Shown here one piece after another: positions 47,678-58,120 of a DNA stretch of 64,000 nucleotides. The notes beneath the pieces are model-generated. The model had not been told where the DNA came from and searched no databases. It saw only the letters and a program-made list of their open reading frames with translations. Location of the stretch: assembly GCA_033065855.1 (NCBI GenBank), contig JAVXUO010000619.1, positions 186,001 to 250,000 on the forward strand, given 5' to 3'. The stretch is from Escallonia rubra. Its lineage: Eukaryota; Streptophyta; Magnoliopsida; Escalloniales; Escalloniaceae. The number at the start of each line of letters is the position of its first letter. Within the stretch, counting starts at the first letter, position 1. A program made the position numbers and the translations under genes.

Positions 47678-48114
47678 GGGTCTGTTTAAAAATCATTTGG
47701 TTTTCAATTTTTTCTCTAATTTTGTAAACTGAAAAAAAAAACGTGTTTGACACACAATTTTTATTTTATTTTCTTCAATTTTGAAAACCAATTTTTTGCT
47801 TTTGAAAACTCCAATTTTGGAGTTTTGGGCTTCCAGTTTTATTTTTTATTTTGAGACCACCCCACTACCACCCCCCATCGCCACAGCCACCACCCGGCAG
47901 CCGCCACCTGCCAGCCACCGCCACAACAACCACCACATAAGAAAACACTCAAAATAAAAACTGGGTAATCAAATACCCAAAAGAAAAAACTCAAAATAAA
48001 AACTAGATAGTCAAACATCCATTTGTTTTTGTAAAAAATGAAAACTAAATTGGTTTTTATTTTTATTTTTCTAGAAACAGAAAATCAAAATTGAAAGTGA
48101 TTTCAAACGCTACC
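47678..48114. mobile_element. Tourist-like (PIF/Harbinger) MITE, 437 bp
   Basis: Ends GGGTCTGTTTAAAAATCA and TGATTTCAAACGCTACC are imperfect inverted repeats, flanked on both sides by the 3-bp TAA (47675-47677 and 48115-48117) expected for PIF/Harbinger. The interior is self-complementary in part (AAACTGGATAGTC-like words) and non-coding. Confidence 0.7.
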
Positions 48115-48117
48115 TAA

Positions 48118-48862
48118 GTTTTGGAATATGATTAGTAGGGCCTGTCGAAAGCCAAAAAAAAATACAATAGAAAATAAAAACTAAGTTTTGGGTGAGAAAA
48201 AACATAGGATGTTCGAAAAAAATTACTTCGTATAAGATTTGTGAGAAAATACCGGGTCGCGACATTCTTGGTTTCATCCGAATGGAAATTGCAAAAAAAA
48301 AAAGAAAAAAGCAAAATAAAACATATGCATCGGTTAATCCTTAATAATTATTGGCATATATTCACATTATAGCCTATAATTAGGTTGTTTTCCTCTTAGA
48401 TCCTATTGCTGTTTTTTTTTAAGCTTGAGCTAAAAGAATATCTCATATTCAAGAAAAAAAAAAATGGCCAAGCCCTGCAACTCTATAAACAATATCTATA
48501 GTTCAAATTCTGCTACTAATAGTGTTAGGGTCATTAACTAATTAATTTAATACAATAAAAAACTCTCCTTAAAAATTTCTTTTTGCTGTCCGCTTACTCA
48601 GAGGCCACGTACCCACTACACACACCGCGCAGCAACGAAGCAGCCTGTAGATCTAAGAGAATCATTTCCTTTTTCTCCTTTGGTTTTGAGAAATTTCCTT
48701 GGTGGCAATAATGATTCTAAATGTTTTGTCGTTATCTTCTTGATATGGGATGCTGAAAAGGTACGGGAGCATATTCTAACGTTTGCAATTTTGAAAAGGA
48801 AAAATGCAATATGAAGAGATTTTAGAATATGCTCCCCCATATTCTTATGTTTGCAATTTTAA

Positions 48863-48865
<3 letters not shown>
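48118..48865. other. Intergenic sequence left of the giant MULE
   Basis: No gene is recognised. ATATTCTAACGTTTGCAATTTT and a similar string recur near 48770 and 48840, a short local duplication. Confidence 0.45.

Positions 48866-48893
<28 letters not shown>
48866..48893. repeat. (TA)n microsatellite, left flank of the giant MULE
   Basis: A pure AT run directly abuts the terminal GGGGGCCGATCCCC. Confidence 0.95.
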
Positions 48894-49360
48894 GGGGGCC
48901 GATCCCCATCGACCGGTGGGAAAAAAAAATTTTCCCACCCAATCGCCACTAATACATGCGATTGCAAAAAAAAAAAATTTGAGCCGCAATTGGGCCAAAG
49001 TGGGCCACAGAGGAGCCGCAATTGGCTTTGGGCCAATCGCAAGAAATACATGCGATTGGCCCAAAGCCAATCGCAAGACATACATGCGATTGGCCCAAAG
49101 CCAATCGCAAGACTATCATGCGATTGACTTTGGGCCAATCGCATGTATTTCTTGCGATTGGCCCAAGGCCAATTGCGGCTCCATTTTCTGAATTTCGGCA
49201 GTAACCCCCCGTGGCCCCCACCCCTCTTCCCCCCTCCCACCCGTGACCTCCTCCCTCCCCTTGGCCCCCACCCCTCTTCGACACATGGCACAAGATGGCT
49301 TGGCCCCCACCCCTTCCACGGCTCCCCCTGCATTATTCGGTCCTTTCCCCCCACTTTTCT

Positions 49361-49542
49361 GTCTATAAAATCCCTCTTCCCCGAATTATTTCTTGCACTC
49401 TCCTCATCCTCCCTATCTCACCTACATAATCTCCACAACAATACGAGCGAAAAAATTTACGCTAGAAGAAGATCGGTGGATAACCGCTAGAAGAAGATCG
49501 GTGGATTTCTTCGTCATTTTTTTCAAGTCAAAACAAGTAAGT
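49361..49542 (+). promoter_or_regulatory. TIR promoter, non-coding first exon and splice donor (left)
   Basis: TCTATAAAATCCC at 49362-49374 is a good TATA box. A plausible leader follows (TCTCACCTACATAATCTCC) and ends at CAAAACAA with GTAAGTATT as splice donor (49537). The matching acceptor TTCTTACAG precedes the ATG at 51025. The inverse copy at 59484-59636 serves the other gene. Positions are inferred, not shown by transcripts. Confidence 0.65.
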
Positions 49543-49919
49543 ATTTTGAATTTTCTTATAATTCAATGTTAATTTAAATTGTTCTTACGCTTAAATTGTT
49601 CTTACCATATTCTAAAATTTGTGTTTAGGGCGTCAAAATTACGTTTTTACAAATCGGGTATTACATTCGAAAGATTCGAAAATAGCGATTTTTTAAGGCG
49701 CCAAAATTATGATTTTTCACGAATTTATAAAAAATAGCTAGAGCTAGATTTTGCCAAAGTGCAAAAAAAAGACCCTGGTTATTTTTAAAAGATATGTATC
49801 AAGTAAACATGGCAGATTTTTCGAAATACTGGAAAGGGGTTAACTGATACGCGCAACCTTGTAACTTCGCAGTGTAATTTAAAATATCAAGCTAGCGCGA
49901 TTTCGCGCGAAACTTTTTT

Positions 49920-50885
49920 GAGAACCCTAGGATGTTGGAAAGTTCCATTCCCCAGGAATTCGGGCCATTCCGAAGCCGGTAGCAATTTTTTGCCGAACGG
50001 GCTTTTAAGCGCTCGATCCGAACACCGGTTCGGAATGTTTTGACGAAAAATCCCTAAAATGCTTTTTAGATCAAGGATGAACTCAGCAACCTTAGAATAG
50101 CGTCTTAAAGCACTTTTGAGATTTTTTCCCGATGCCAGGGGGCATTTTGGTAATTCGCCGCCCGATAGGGGTATTTTCGTAATTTCATGTTGAGCGCCTT
50201 TTCGAGCGTCTTTTCAGTCCGTAAATGTAAGCAAACCCTAGCGAAGATGGGAAGTTCCATTCCCCACGAATTCGTGCCATTCCGAAGCCGGTAGCAATTT
50301 TTTGCCTATGAAACTTTTAAGCGCTCGATCCGGACACCGGTTCGAAAATTTTTGACGAAAAATCCCTAAAATGCTTTCTAGATCAAGGATGAACTCAGCA
50401 ACCTTAGAATAGCGTCTTAAAGCACTTTTGAGATTTTTCCCGATGCCAGGGGGCATTTTGGTAATTCGCCGCCCGATAGGGGTATTTTCGTAATTTTGCC
50501 CCTTTCAACTTTTTTGAATGACTGCTTAGTCCATAAATGTAAGCAAACCCTAGCGAAGGCGGGAAGTTCCATTCCCCACGAATTCGGGCCATTCCGAAGC
50601 CGGTAGCAATTTTTTGCCTATGAAACTTTTAAGCGCTCGATCCGGACATCGGTTCGGATTTTTTGACGAAAAATCCCTAAAATGCTTTCTAGATCAAGGA
50701 TGAACTCAGCAACCTTAGAATAACGTCTTAAATCACTTTTGAGATTTTTGCCGATGCCAAGAGCATTTTGGTAATTCGCCGCCCGATAGGGGTATTTTCG
50801 TAATTTCACGCTCATTACTTTTTCGAGCGTCTTTCCAGTCCGTAAATGTAAGCAAACCCTAGCGAAGGTGTGGGAAGTGAGGAAT
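49920..50885 (+). repeat. Three tandem units of about 312 bp in the left TIR
   Basis: The marker AAGTTCCATTCCCCA recurs at about 49938, 50250 and 50564. Each unit holds GAAGCCGGTAGCAATTTTTT, GATCAAGGATGAACTCAGCA and GGGGTATTTTCGTAAT. The units lie in the presumed 5' UTR intron of the + strand gene. Confidence 0.88.
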
Positions 50886-51024
50886 GGTTTTCATACATTA
50901 AAGTAATGATTTAATGACTATTGTTATTGCGTTGGTAAGCTAGGTTAACGATTCAGTTACAGTTTTGGAATGTAAATATTATGGACGCTAAGTTAATGTA
51001 CGATTATATTTTGTTCTTACAGAT

Positions 51025-53956
51025 ATGGATTTCAACCCTGGACCTCATGATACATCAATCCTATACGATGACGATGACCACGTCGCGAGGCACGTATTTA
51101 ACGGTGTCGATAGGGGTGTTTTGGAAACATGTCAAAGCACAAGTGGCCATTCTGAGTGGGTACTGAACGATGAACAAATAGAACTACTACACAATCAAAA
51201 TTTGACGGTTTTCACCGATTGCGGGATTTGGTCTCGGCACGACGATTGCCTTATATCCGCTCTAGTTGAACGATGGAGGGGCGAGACGAACTCATTTCAC
51301 TTCCGGTTTGGTGAAATGACTATTACGTTAGAGGACGTCGGATTTATACTTGGAATCCCATGTCACGGTAGACCGATTACTTCGAATAAAACGTCGGCTT
51401 CAATCGCGAAGATGGCTAGGCAGTATTTTCTGGGAATTCCGAGGGAAGCTCTTTCAACCAACGGCATAAAACTTAAATGGCTGAGAGAGCAGTACGGCGA
51501 GCTACCGGATGAATACACTCCTCATGATTTTTCGGTGTATACGAAGGCATTCCTTTTGTATATTATTGGATCTATATTACTTCCGACGCAAAAGAAAAAC
51601 ACGGTGCATCCGAAGTATATGGTGTTCTTGGAGGATCTTGAGGAGGTATACTCATATTCGTGGGGTTCAGCTGTCCTTGCGCACCTATATCGAGCATTGC
51701 ACAAAGCTACGAGAAAGGGTGCCAAGTCCATTTCCGCCTGCATCACTCTGTTACAGGTTTGAGCATTTATATTCTTCGTTGACGTGTCAATATATTCGTG
51801 ATTAATAACTAATTCCATATTATGTTTGCATTCACAGGTTTGGTCTTACGAGAGGCTACCCACGGGTCGTCCACAGCCCGTAGCTGATTCCGATGAGACG
51901 TGGCCTAGGGTGTGGGCCTGGGGGCCTAGGCCCAAACGGAGTAGACGGGTAGACCCTCACCACAATCTAATGTTCTATCGGGGGGAACTAGATATGATGG
52001 ATGCATCCCAGGTGACGTGGCAGCCATATGGGAAGGTGATGCATCGGTTGGATGAGACGTGTTGGCAACTGCCGGTGTCGTACGTGCTGGCAGGTTTGGT
52101 TCGGGTGCCACTTATTCATTTCGAAGTATGTGAGTTTCAGATGCCCGATCGAGCTATGAAACAAGCTGGCTGTCTACAAGGGATACCAAAACCCGCTGTA
52201 GACATGCGGCCATACAGGAGCGGTCGAGGTCCGAATTTTGAGGTGCCTGATGCCTTGAATTTGCTGAGCGACGAGGTGCAACAGTGGAATACTTGGCAAG
52301 AAACGTATGGTAGCCTTGTATCGCTCAAGGACGACGGCACCAGTACTGAGGATTACCTGCAATGGTTTCTCAAGGTGACGCGCACGAGGGTGAATCGCCC
52401 TTCCCAAGTGAGGAAGACATCGTACGCGCCACGTGAGGTCTATGACCAGTTCTGGGCATTGAGCATTGTAAGTCAACTCTAGTGTCGTTTCAATATTTAT
52501 TTGCGCACCTTCTCGACCATGCCTGAAATGATGACGGTGATTTTTCTATGCATGTTTTTAGGTTGACAAGGGCACTGAGATGTTCAAGCAGCTCGAGCGG
52601 TTTGACTGGTATGTCGCGCATGCGCCTGACAGTTTCAAGAGCTCCGTTGAGTCGTACAAGACTGATCTTCACAACTTTGGTGTTGCGTACCGGGGTTACC
52701 AAGGGGAACCGTCTAGTCGCTTGCCTCCTGACCCGTTCGGCTCTCAGCCCCAGAGTCAGGGCCTGGGGGAGCCGTCTAGTCCCTTGCCTCCGGACGCGTA
52801 CGACGATGTGCCCCAGAGTGTGGTGTGGGAGCCGTCTAGTCTCTTGCCTCCTGACACCTACGACTTTGTGCCCCAGAGTGAGTTCTGGGAGCTGTCTAGT
52901 CGCTTGCCTCCTGACGCGTCTTTGCCCCAGAGGGAATTCTGGGAGCCGTCTAGTCGCTTGCCTCCTGACACGTACGACTCTCAGCGCCAGAGTCAGGTGA
53001 CCGAAGTAGGAATCCAGGCCTCGCGCCCAAGCAACCGGTCGGATAAAGGACAAGCGACAAAGCCATTGAGGCCGAACAAGCGGGATTGGATCGACCGGCA
53101 CTACTTCGGGCCTGAGCCTGTCGATTCAACAGACTTTCCTCTTGGAACATGTCTAGGTCACGCGGATGTGAGAATGTTGGCACCGGAGACAGATATTTCA
53201 AATTTTGTCATGAACGCTTATATAGATCTGCTCCGGATTAGAGAGCTACGTTATAACCAGTGCGAAGGCATGAAGCTTAACCTGCATCCCACTTACTTTG
53301 TCACGTTAATGGTGACCAGCATGAGGGAGTTAACAGAATCGAGGAGGCGAGGGGCAGGCAAGGGTAAGTGGAAACCATCTGGAAACGTATTAGGCCTGTT
53401 GAACGCAGACAACCAATGTCACGCTGCCGATGCGAACCTTGTCATGATACCTTGCCATCATGAACACCACTGGTTTCTATTAGTTCTCCATCCAGCGAAC
53501 AGACAGGTCAACATATACGATAGCCTAAGGGAGGACTCTCCTGGTCGGTCGCTGGCACAGATGTATAGCGAGTACATCACTGCAGTGGTTAGTTTTTATC
53601 GGTTGACCTTGGCTCATAGCATATTCTTATTGTAACATAGGCATGATGATCTTTTTAATTGTTGGTTGCAGACTACTATCTTCTCGCTAGCGTGCCGAGA
53701 TTATTCGGGGGAATCCATCACCAGGTACTCGACGGTAGAGCCTTGGACGGTCGTGATGATAAAGGACCGACCAAAGCAATATAACAGTCACGATTGCGGG
53801 ATTTACGTCCTCAAGTACATGGACTACATTGCTCGCTCGGAGGTGCTCAGATATACGTCGTGGACAAGGAAGGCTGCCTTGACGTTTAGGTATAGGATAG
53901 CCTGGGAGCTGAAAAAAAATGAAGCTAGATGGCTTCATTACCATTATCCTAATTAG
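51025..53956 (+). CDS. Transposon-borne plant mobile domain / C48 (Ulp1-like) protease fusion, four exons
   Basis: Exons are 51025-51756, 51838-52467, 52562-53587 and 53672-53956, GT-AG and all phase 0, giving 890 residues. Residues 25-440 are a plant mobile domain (PMD, aminotransferase-like/MAIN family): VERWRGETNSFHF, GEMTITLEDVGFILGIPCHG, WLREQYGELP, WSYERLPTGRP. A linker (about 503-600) repeats PSSRLPPD-like motifs five times. The C-terminus is a C48 cysteine protease with a credible H757-D774-C838 triad and Q832 (HHWFLLVLHP, VNIYDSL, YNSHDCGIYVLKYM). C48 enzymes cut SUMO or ubiquitin-like tags. PMD proteins occur both as silencing regulators and inside transposons. The role here is unknown; it may aid transposition or counter host silencing. 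The ATG follows a splice acceptor at 51021. Confidence 0.9.
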
Positions 53957-55172
53957 CGTGACTATGGTGCAATGAGCAAAGAACCCCTTAAAAAAATGTA
54001 TATGTATTTTCGCAAGCTATGAATTTGGCGATAAAGTGTGCGCGAATATGCCTTTTATAGGAAAACCAAATATATTATTTGTCTCATTTTTCGCCGAAAT
54101 TCTTACGAATGGGCTATTAGCGTGCCTAAGGGGCAATGAGCGAAAAAAAAGTGACAAAAAAAATTACAAGATTTTTCGGAAGCTATGAATTGGGCCCTAA
54201 AGTGTGCCCGAATAGGCCCTTCATAGGAAAACCCAAAAAATAATGTGTCTCGTTTTTCGCCGAAATTCTTACGAATGGGCTAACTAGCGTGCCTGAGGTG
54301 CAATGAGCGAAAAAAAAGTGACAAAAAAAATTACAAGATTTTTCGGAAGCTATGAATTGGGCCCTAAAGTGTGCCCGAATAGGCCCTTCATAGGAAAATC
54401 GAAAAAATAATGTGTCTCGTTTTTCGCCGAAATTCTTACGAATGGGCTAACTAGCGTGCCTGAGGTGCAATGAGCGAAAAAAAGTGACAAAAAAAATTAC
54501 AAGATTTTTCGGAAGCTATGAATTGGGCCCTAAAGTGTGCCCGAATAGGCCCTTCATAGGAAAACCCAAAAAATAATGTGTCTCGTTTTTCGCCGAAATT
54601 CTTACGAATGGGCTAACTAGCGTGCCTGAGGTGCAATGAGCGAAAAAAAAGTGACAAAAAAAATTACAAGATTTTTCGGAAGCTATGAATTGGGCCCTAA
54701 AGTGTGCCCGAATAGGCCCTTCATAGGAAAACCCAAAAAATAATGTGTCTCGTTTTTCGCCGAAATTCTTACGAATGGGCTAACTAGCGTGCCTAAGGTG
54801 CAATGAGCCAAAAAAAGTGACAAAAAAAATTACAAAATTTTTCAGAATCTATGAATTGGGCGCTAAAGTGTGCGCGAATAGGCCCTTCATAGGAAAACCC
54901 AAAAAATAATGTGTCTCGTTTTTCGCCGAAATTCTTACGAATGGGCTAACTAGCGTGCCTGAGGTGCAATGAGCGAAAAAAAGTGACAAAACAAATTACA
55001 AGATTTTTCGGAAGCTATGAATTGGGCCCTAAAGTGTGCCCGAATAGGCCCTTCATAGGAAAACCCAAAAAATAATGTGTCTCGTTTTTTGCCGAAATTC
55101 TTACGAATGGGCTAACTAGCGTGCCTGAGGTGCAATGAGCGAAAAAAAGTGACAAAAAAAATTACAAGATTT
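53955..55172. repeat. Tandem array of about 165-170 bp between the convergent genes
   Basis: About seven units share GAGGTGCAATGAGCG, GACAAAAAAAATTACAAGAT, GGAAGCTATGAATTGGGC, GTGCCCGAATAGGCCCTTCA and TGTGTCTCGTTTTTCGCC. The first unit starts directly at the PMD/protease stop and is the most diverged (GCGTGACTATGGTG); central units are nearly identical. No open frame runs across it. It may act as the shared 3' region of the two convergent genes. Confidence 0.92.
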
Positions 55173-55271
55173 TTCATTCAACAAACCAAATCACAAATTA
55201 AAGATTCAACAAACCAAATCACAAATTTAAACATTATAAAAGTTATTCGTTATACAACTGAAACATTAACC

Positions 55272-57572
55272 CTAACACTCTTCATCATCATCGTCCTCCT
55301 CGACCATACTGCCAGGTGCGAGACCTAACACTTTATAATGGTTTCTCTTGTCATGATCAGTCATCTTATTACACAACGCACACTTTCGCAATTTTTTTTG
55401 ACCCGTTTCTTTTTCAATCGGATTCTTCATGCGTATTTCTCGTTTTCGCCCTTTTGTTTGAGAAATAATTGGATCAAAAATGTCGTCCTCCTCACCTTGC
55501 ATGCTAGTGCCGTCAATGACTGGCTGTTTGGCTCGATTGAATCTACCGGCTGGAGTCGTCCGAGTAGTCGGAGTGTCCCGTCTTTGTGGATCAGCCATCC
55601 TAAACTGTGCATGCTTAGCCGTATCCCGTGCGGCTGCTTCAACTTGATACTTGTACCCATCAAATGTTGACGCTGCATCCAATGATAAACCGTGCATGAT
55701 GTTACAAAGGTGATTATATCGCAGCGGCTCAGATTGCTCGAAATCAACTGAAACATTGGGCACGTAAGGAATGTGACCGTGGACTATATTGGCTTCCTTC
55801 GTCCACCGTTCCAAGATATACTGTGGAGGGATTTCACGAGCATTCTTGGAGCTCAAAACCCTCAACGCGTGTCGACAAAGTATACCTTTATGCTCAAACA
55901 ATTGACAGTTGCAATTTACCAACCCGGTGTCCATACATTTAGCCACGGTAAAATGTCTTCTGTTCCTCGGAGCCGACGAAGAGCACGGATTGGCGAAATT
56001 CGTCACGTTTGTCAAAGCATAAACCTTGAGATCTCTGGTGGAATACTCGTGCAACTTTGTCATGCCATATTGATTCGACTTTAGTAGTTCATCTTGAAAC
56101 TGTCTAAACATTTCCTTGGTATAGACTTGAGCCGCATGAGCCTCCAAAGGTGAAAAGAGTAGTATGGCTCTTTCTCTGTAAGCTGTAGCCGCGTCGGCTT
56201 CTCTCTCACGGTACAATTGCCTATCAACGGCTTTCTGCATCTCCAGTACGAACTCCACTATACTTGAAGACTGGCTTACGTACCCATCAAAGAATGAATT
56301 CATAGCTTCGCTTCTCGAGGTCGTAGTCATTCCGGCTGCAAAAAACTTCTTGGTGTAGGCACCGACCCACTGTGTCTTGATCTCATACAACGATTGTAAC
56401 CATCCATGATTGTGCAAACCGTAGTCATCCATTAACGTGGCCCACCTCTCCTCGAACACGTCTACCGTCAACGATTTCTTCACACATGTATTAAAGTCAG
56501 TCTTGAATTCCGGATGGTTTGCATATACATTGTGAAGCCGTTCGGGATATTTGTTGCTTATGTGCCACGTGCACAGGCCATGGTGAGTATCTGGAAGGAC
56601 CTTAGCGATTGCATTTTTCATTGCCAGATCTTGGTCGGTGATGATGGTCTTTGGAGGAATACGATACATTGCTTGAAGCCACGTTTCAAATAACCACGTA
56701 AATGACTCCTCCGTCTCATCCCTAAGCAGGGCAAAGCCAAACGAGATTGACTGATAGTGGTGGTTCACCCCCGTGAACGGAGCAAAAGGCATAGAGTACT
56801 TATTGGTGCGGTATGTGGTGTCAAACGTCACAACATCCCCAAAATTTTGGTAAGCAGCTATAGAACGGGGGTCCGCCCAAAATATAGTACTAATGCGGTT
56901 CTCATCATCGAGTTGGATACTGTAGAAAAATCCAGAATTCTCACTCTGAAGGCACCTGAAGAGATCAAGTGTAGCTTGAGCATCATTCCTACCGAAAGAC
57001 TCTCTCTTCTGAGCACGAAGTTCATTTCGAAGGTCTACGTCGTTGAAACTCAACTTGTCAATCCCCCCAGCCTGGCTTGAGAAAACCCCCATCATCTTAG
57101 AAGGTGGAATTTTAGCCCCGGCCATTGTAAAAATCAGTTGTCTGTGTGCCGCGCTAATTTCTCGGTGTTGATGAATTTGACCAATCTTACTGGGAGTCAT
57201 CAACTGATGATTATGACTCAACTCCACTCCCGTCACAACCCAATGGTTTTCTTTTTTCCGGTGTACTGCATACACATGGGCCTTGCAGCCGGTACCCGGA
57301 AATGTGTCGCGTTTTCTTTGTCTTGTTGTCCCTTCGTCACTGATCTGAACGACCGGGGGTACATGCGGTGCTCCTCTATGACACTCAAATAACCTTGCAC
57401 CAATTTGATCGGTATTCACCCGTTTTCTAGTCGTCTTAGTTCTAATACCGAAACCCATCGTTTTCGAATATGCTCTGTAGTATGCTTCGACTTCGTCCAG
57501 TGTTTGAAAAACTTGATCCAAGTAAGGTGGATCAGAACCTTCACAAAAATTGCTTCCTCCAGTTGCATCCAT
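55272..57572 (-). CDS. Mutator-like transposase, FAR1/FHY3-related, 766 aa
   Basis: A single open frame starts MDATGGSNF. An N-terminal FAR1-type zinc-binding DNA-binding domain covers residues 22-125 (FQTLDEVEAYYRAY, GFGIRTKTT, C64, C96, H120, H122). The MULE catalytic core covers about 245-425, with putative DDE residues D251 (TFDTTYRTN), D313 (IITDQD) and E422 (SRSEAMNSFF), and the TWHISNK motif. A SWIM finger at 554-568 fits CxCx9CxH (CNCQLFEHKGILCRH). The C-terminus has a CALC...H pair and an acidic tail. This transposase would cut and move the element. FAR1 and FHY3 are domesticated relatives, but the TIRs around it show this copy is still transposon-borne. No stop or frameshift is seen. 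The 5' leader likely comes from the right TIR. Confidence 0.94.
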   Translation of the reverse strand: MDATGGSNFCEGSDPPYLDQVFQTLDEVEAYYRAYSKTMGFGIRTKTTRKRVNTDQIGARLFECHRGAPHVPPVVQISDEGTTRQRKRDTFPGTGCKAHVYAVHRKKENHWVVTGVELSHNHQLMTPSKIGQIHQHREISAAHRQLIFTMAGAKIPPSKMMGVFSSQAGGIDKLSFNDVDLRNELRAQKRESFGRNDAQATLDLFRCLQSENSGFFYSIQLDDENRISTIFWADPRSIAAYQNFGDVVTFDTTYRTNKYSMPFAPFTGVNHHYQSISFGFALLRDETEESFTWLFETWLQAMYRIPPKTIITDQDLAMKNAIAKVLPDTHHGLCTWHISNKYPERLHNVYANHPEFKTDFNTCVKKSLTVDVFEERWATLMDDYGLHNHGWLQSLYEIKTQWVGAYTKKFFAAGMTTTSRSEAMNSFFDGYVSQSSSIVEFVLEMQKAVDRQLYREREADAATAYRERAILLFSPLEAHAAQVYTKEMFRQFQDELLKSNQYGMTKLHEYSTRDLKVYALTNVTNFANPCSSSAPRNRRHFTVAKCMDTGLVNCNCQLFEHKGILCRHALRVLSSKNAREIPPQYILERWTKEANIVHGHIPYVPNVSVDFEQSEPLRYNHLCNIMHGLSLDAASTFDGYKYQVEAAARDTAKHAQFRMADPQRRDTPTTRTTPAGRFNRAKQPVIDGTSMQGEEDDIFDPIISQTKGRKREIRMKNPIEKETGQKKLRKCALCNKMTDHDKRNHYKVLGLAPGSMVEEDDDDEEC

Positions 57573-57599
57573 ATTTATACTGAAATCTAAAAAATAAAA

Positions 57600-58120
57600 A
57601 TTATATCATTCTCAACAAGTCATAGAATTAAATAAAAGAAGAATAAAATTTATTTGCAGTGTAATTGTTGGAAAATTTGTATAATGTAAAATTACCAAAA
57701 TAGCCCCCGATGAGCGGCAAATTACCGAAATGCCCCCGGGGGTTCATTATCACCCTAACGCCCCAAATCAGCTTCGAAACAACCTTTCAGGTGCTTTGCT
57801 TACATTTCTGGACGAAGCAGTCATTTGAAAAACTGAAAGGGGCAAAGTAACGAAAATACCCCTCTCGGGAATGCGAATTACCAAAATGCCCCCTGCCATC
57901 AGAAAAGCTGAATAGTTTTTTCAGTCATCGCCCCAACAAGCTTTATCTAATTCACAACTTTAAAATAACTTTTCGGGTGTCTCACACCCTTTCCTGAACT
58001 AAAAGTCATTCGGGAAATTCGTGTAATGTAAAATTAGGAAAATAGCCCCCGATGAGCGGCAAATTATCGAAATGGCCCGGGGTTCATTAGGACCCCAACG
58101 CCCCGCGAATCGGCTTCAAA
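57600..58120. other. Diverged repeat-unit DNA between transposase start and right TIR
   Basis: It contains degenerate versions of the 312-bp unit (GAATTACCAAAATGCCCCCT, TACCCCTCTCGGG). It lies in the presumed 5' UTR intron of the transposase gene. Confidence 0.6.

Larger units (their letters stand above)
48894..50885 (+). repeat. Left long terminal inverted repeat of the giant MULE
   Basis: From the end inward it has a palindrome-rich block (49015-49190), a C-rich block (49200-49330), a TATA box, a non-coding exon with splice donor, an AT-rich stretch and three tandem units of about 312 bp. The right arm mirrors the same order. Confidence 0.9.

Noticed and set aside
48829..49490. Protein genes across the palindrome block of the giant element
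   Set aside because: Frames on both strands (up to 169 aa) read through repeated palindromes and homopolymers and appear equally in the mirrored right arm.
55272..57572. Host FAR1/FHY3 transcription factor
   Set aside because: The gene lies between 2-kb inverted repeats with (TA)n outside, shares its promoter with them and keeps all three putative DDE residues, so it is a transposase.
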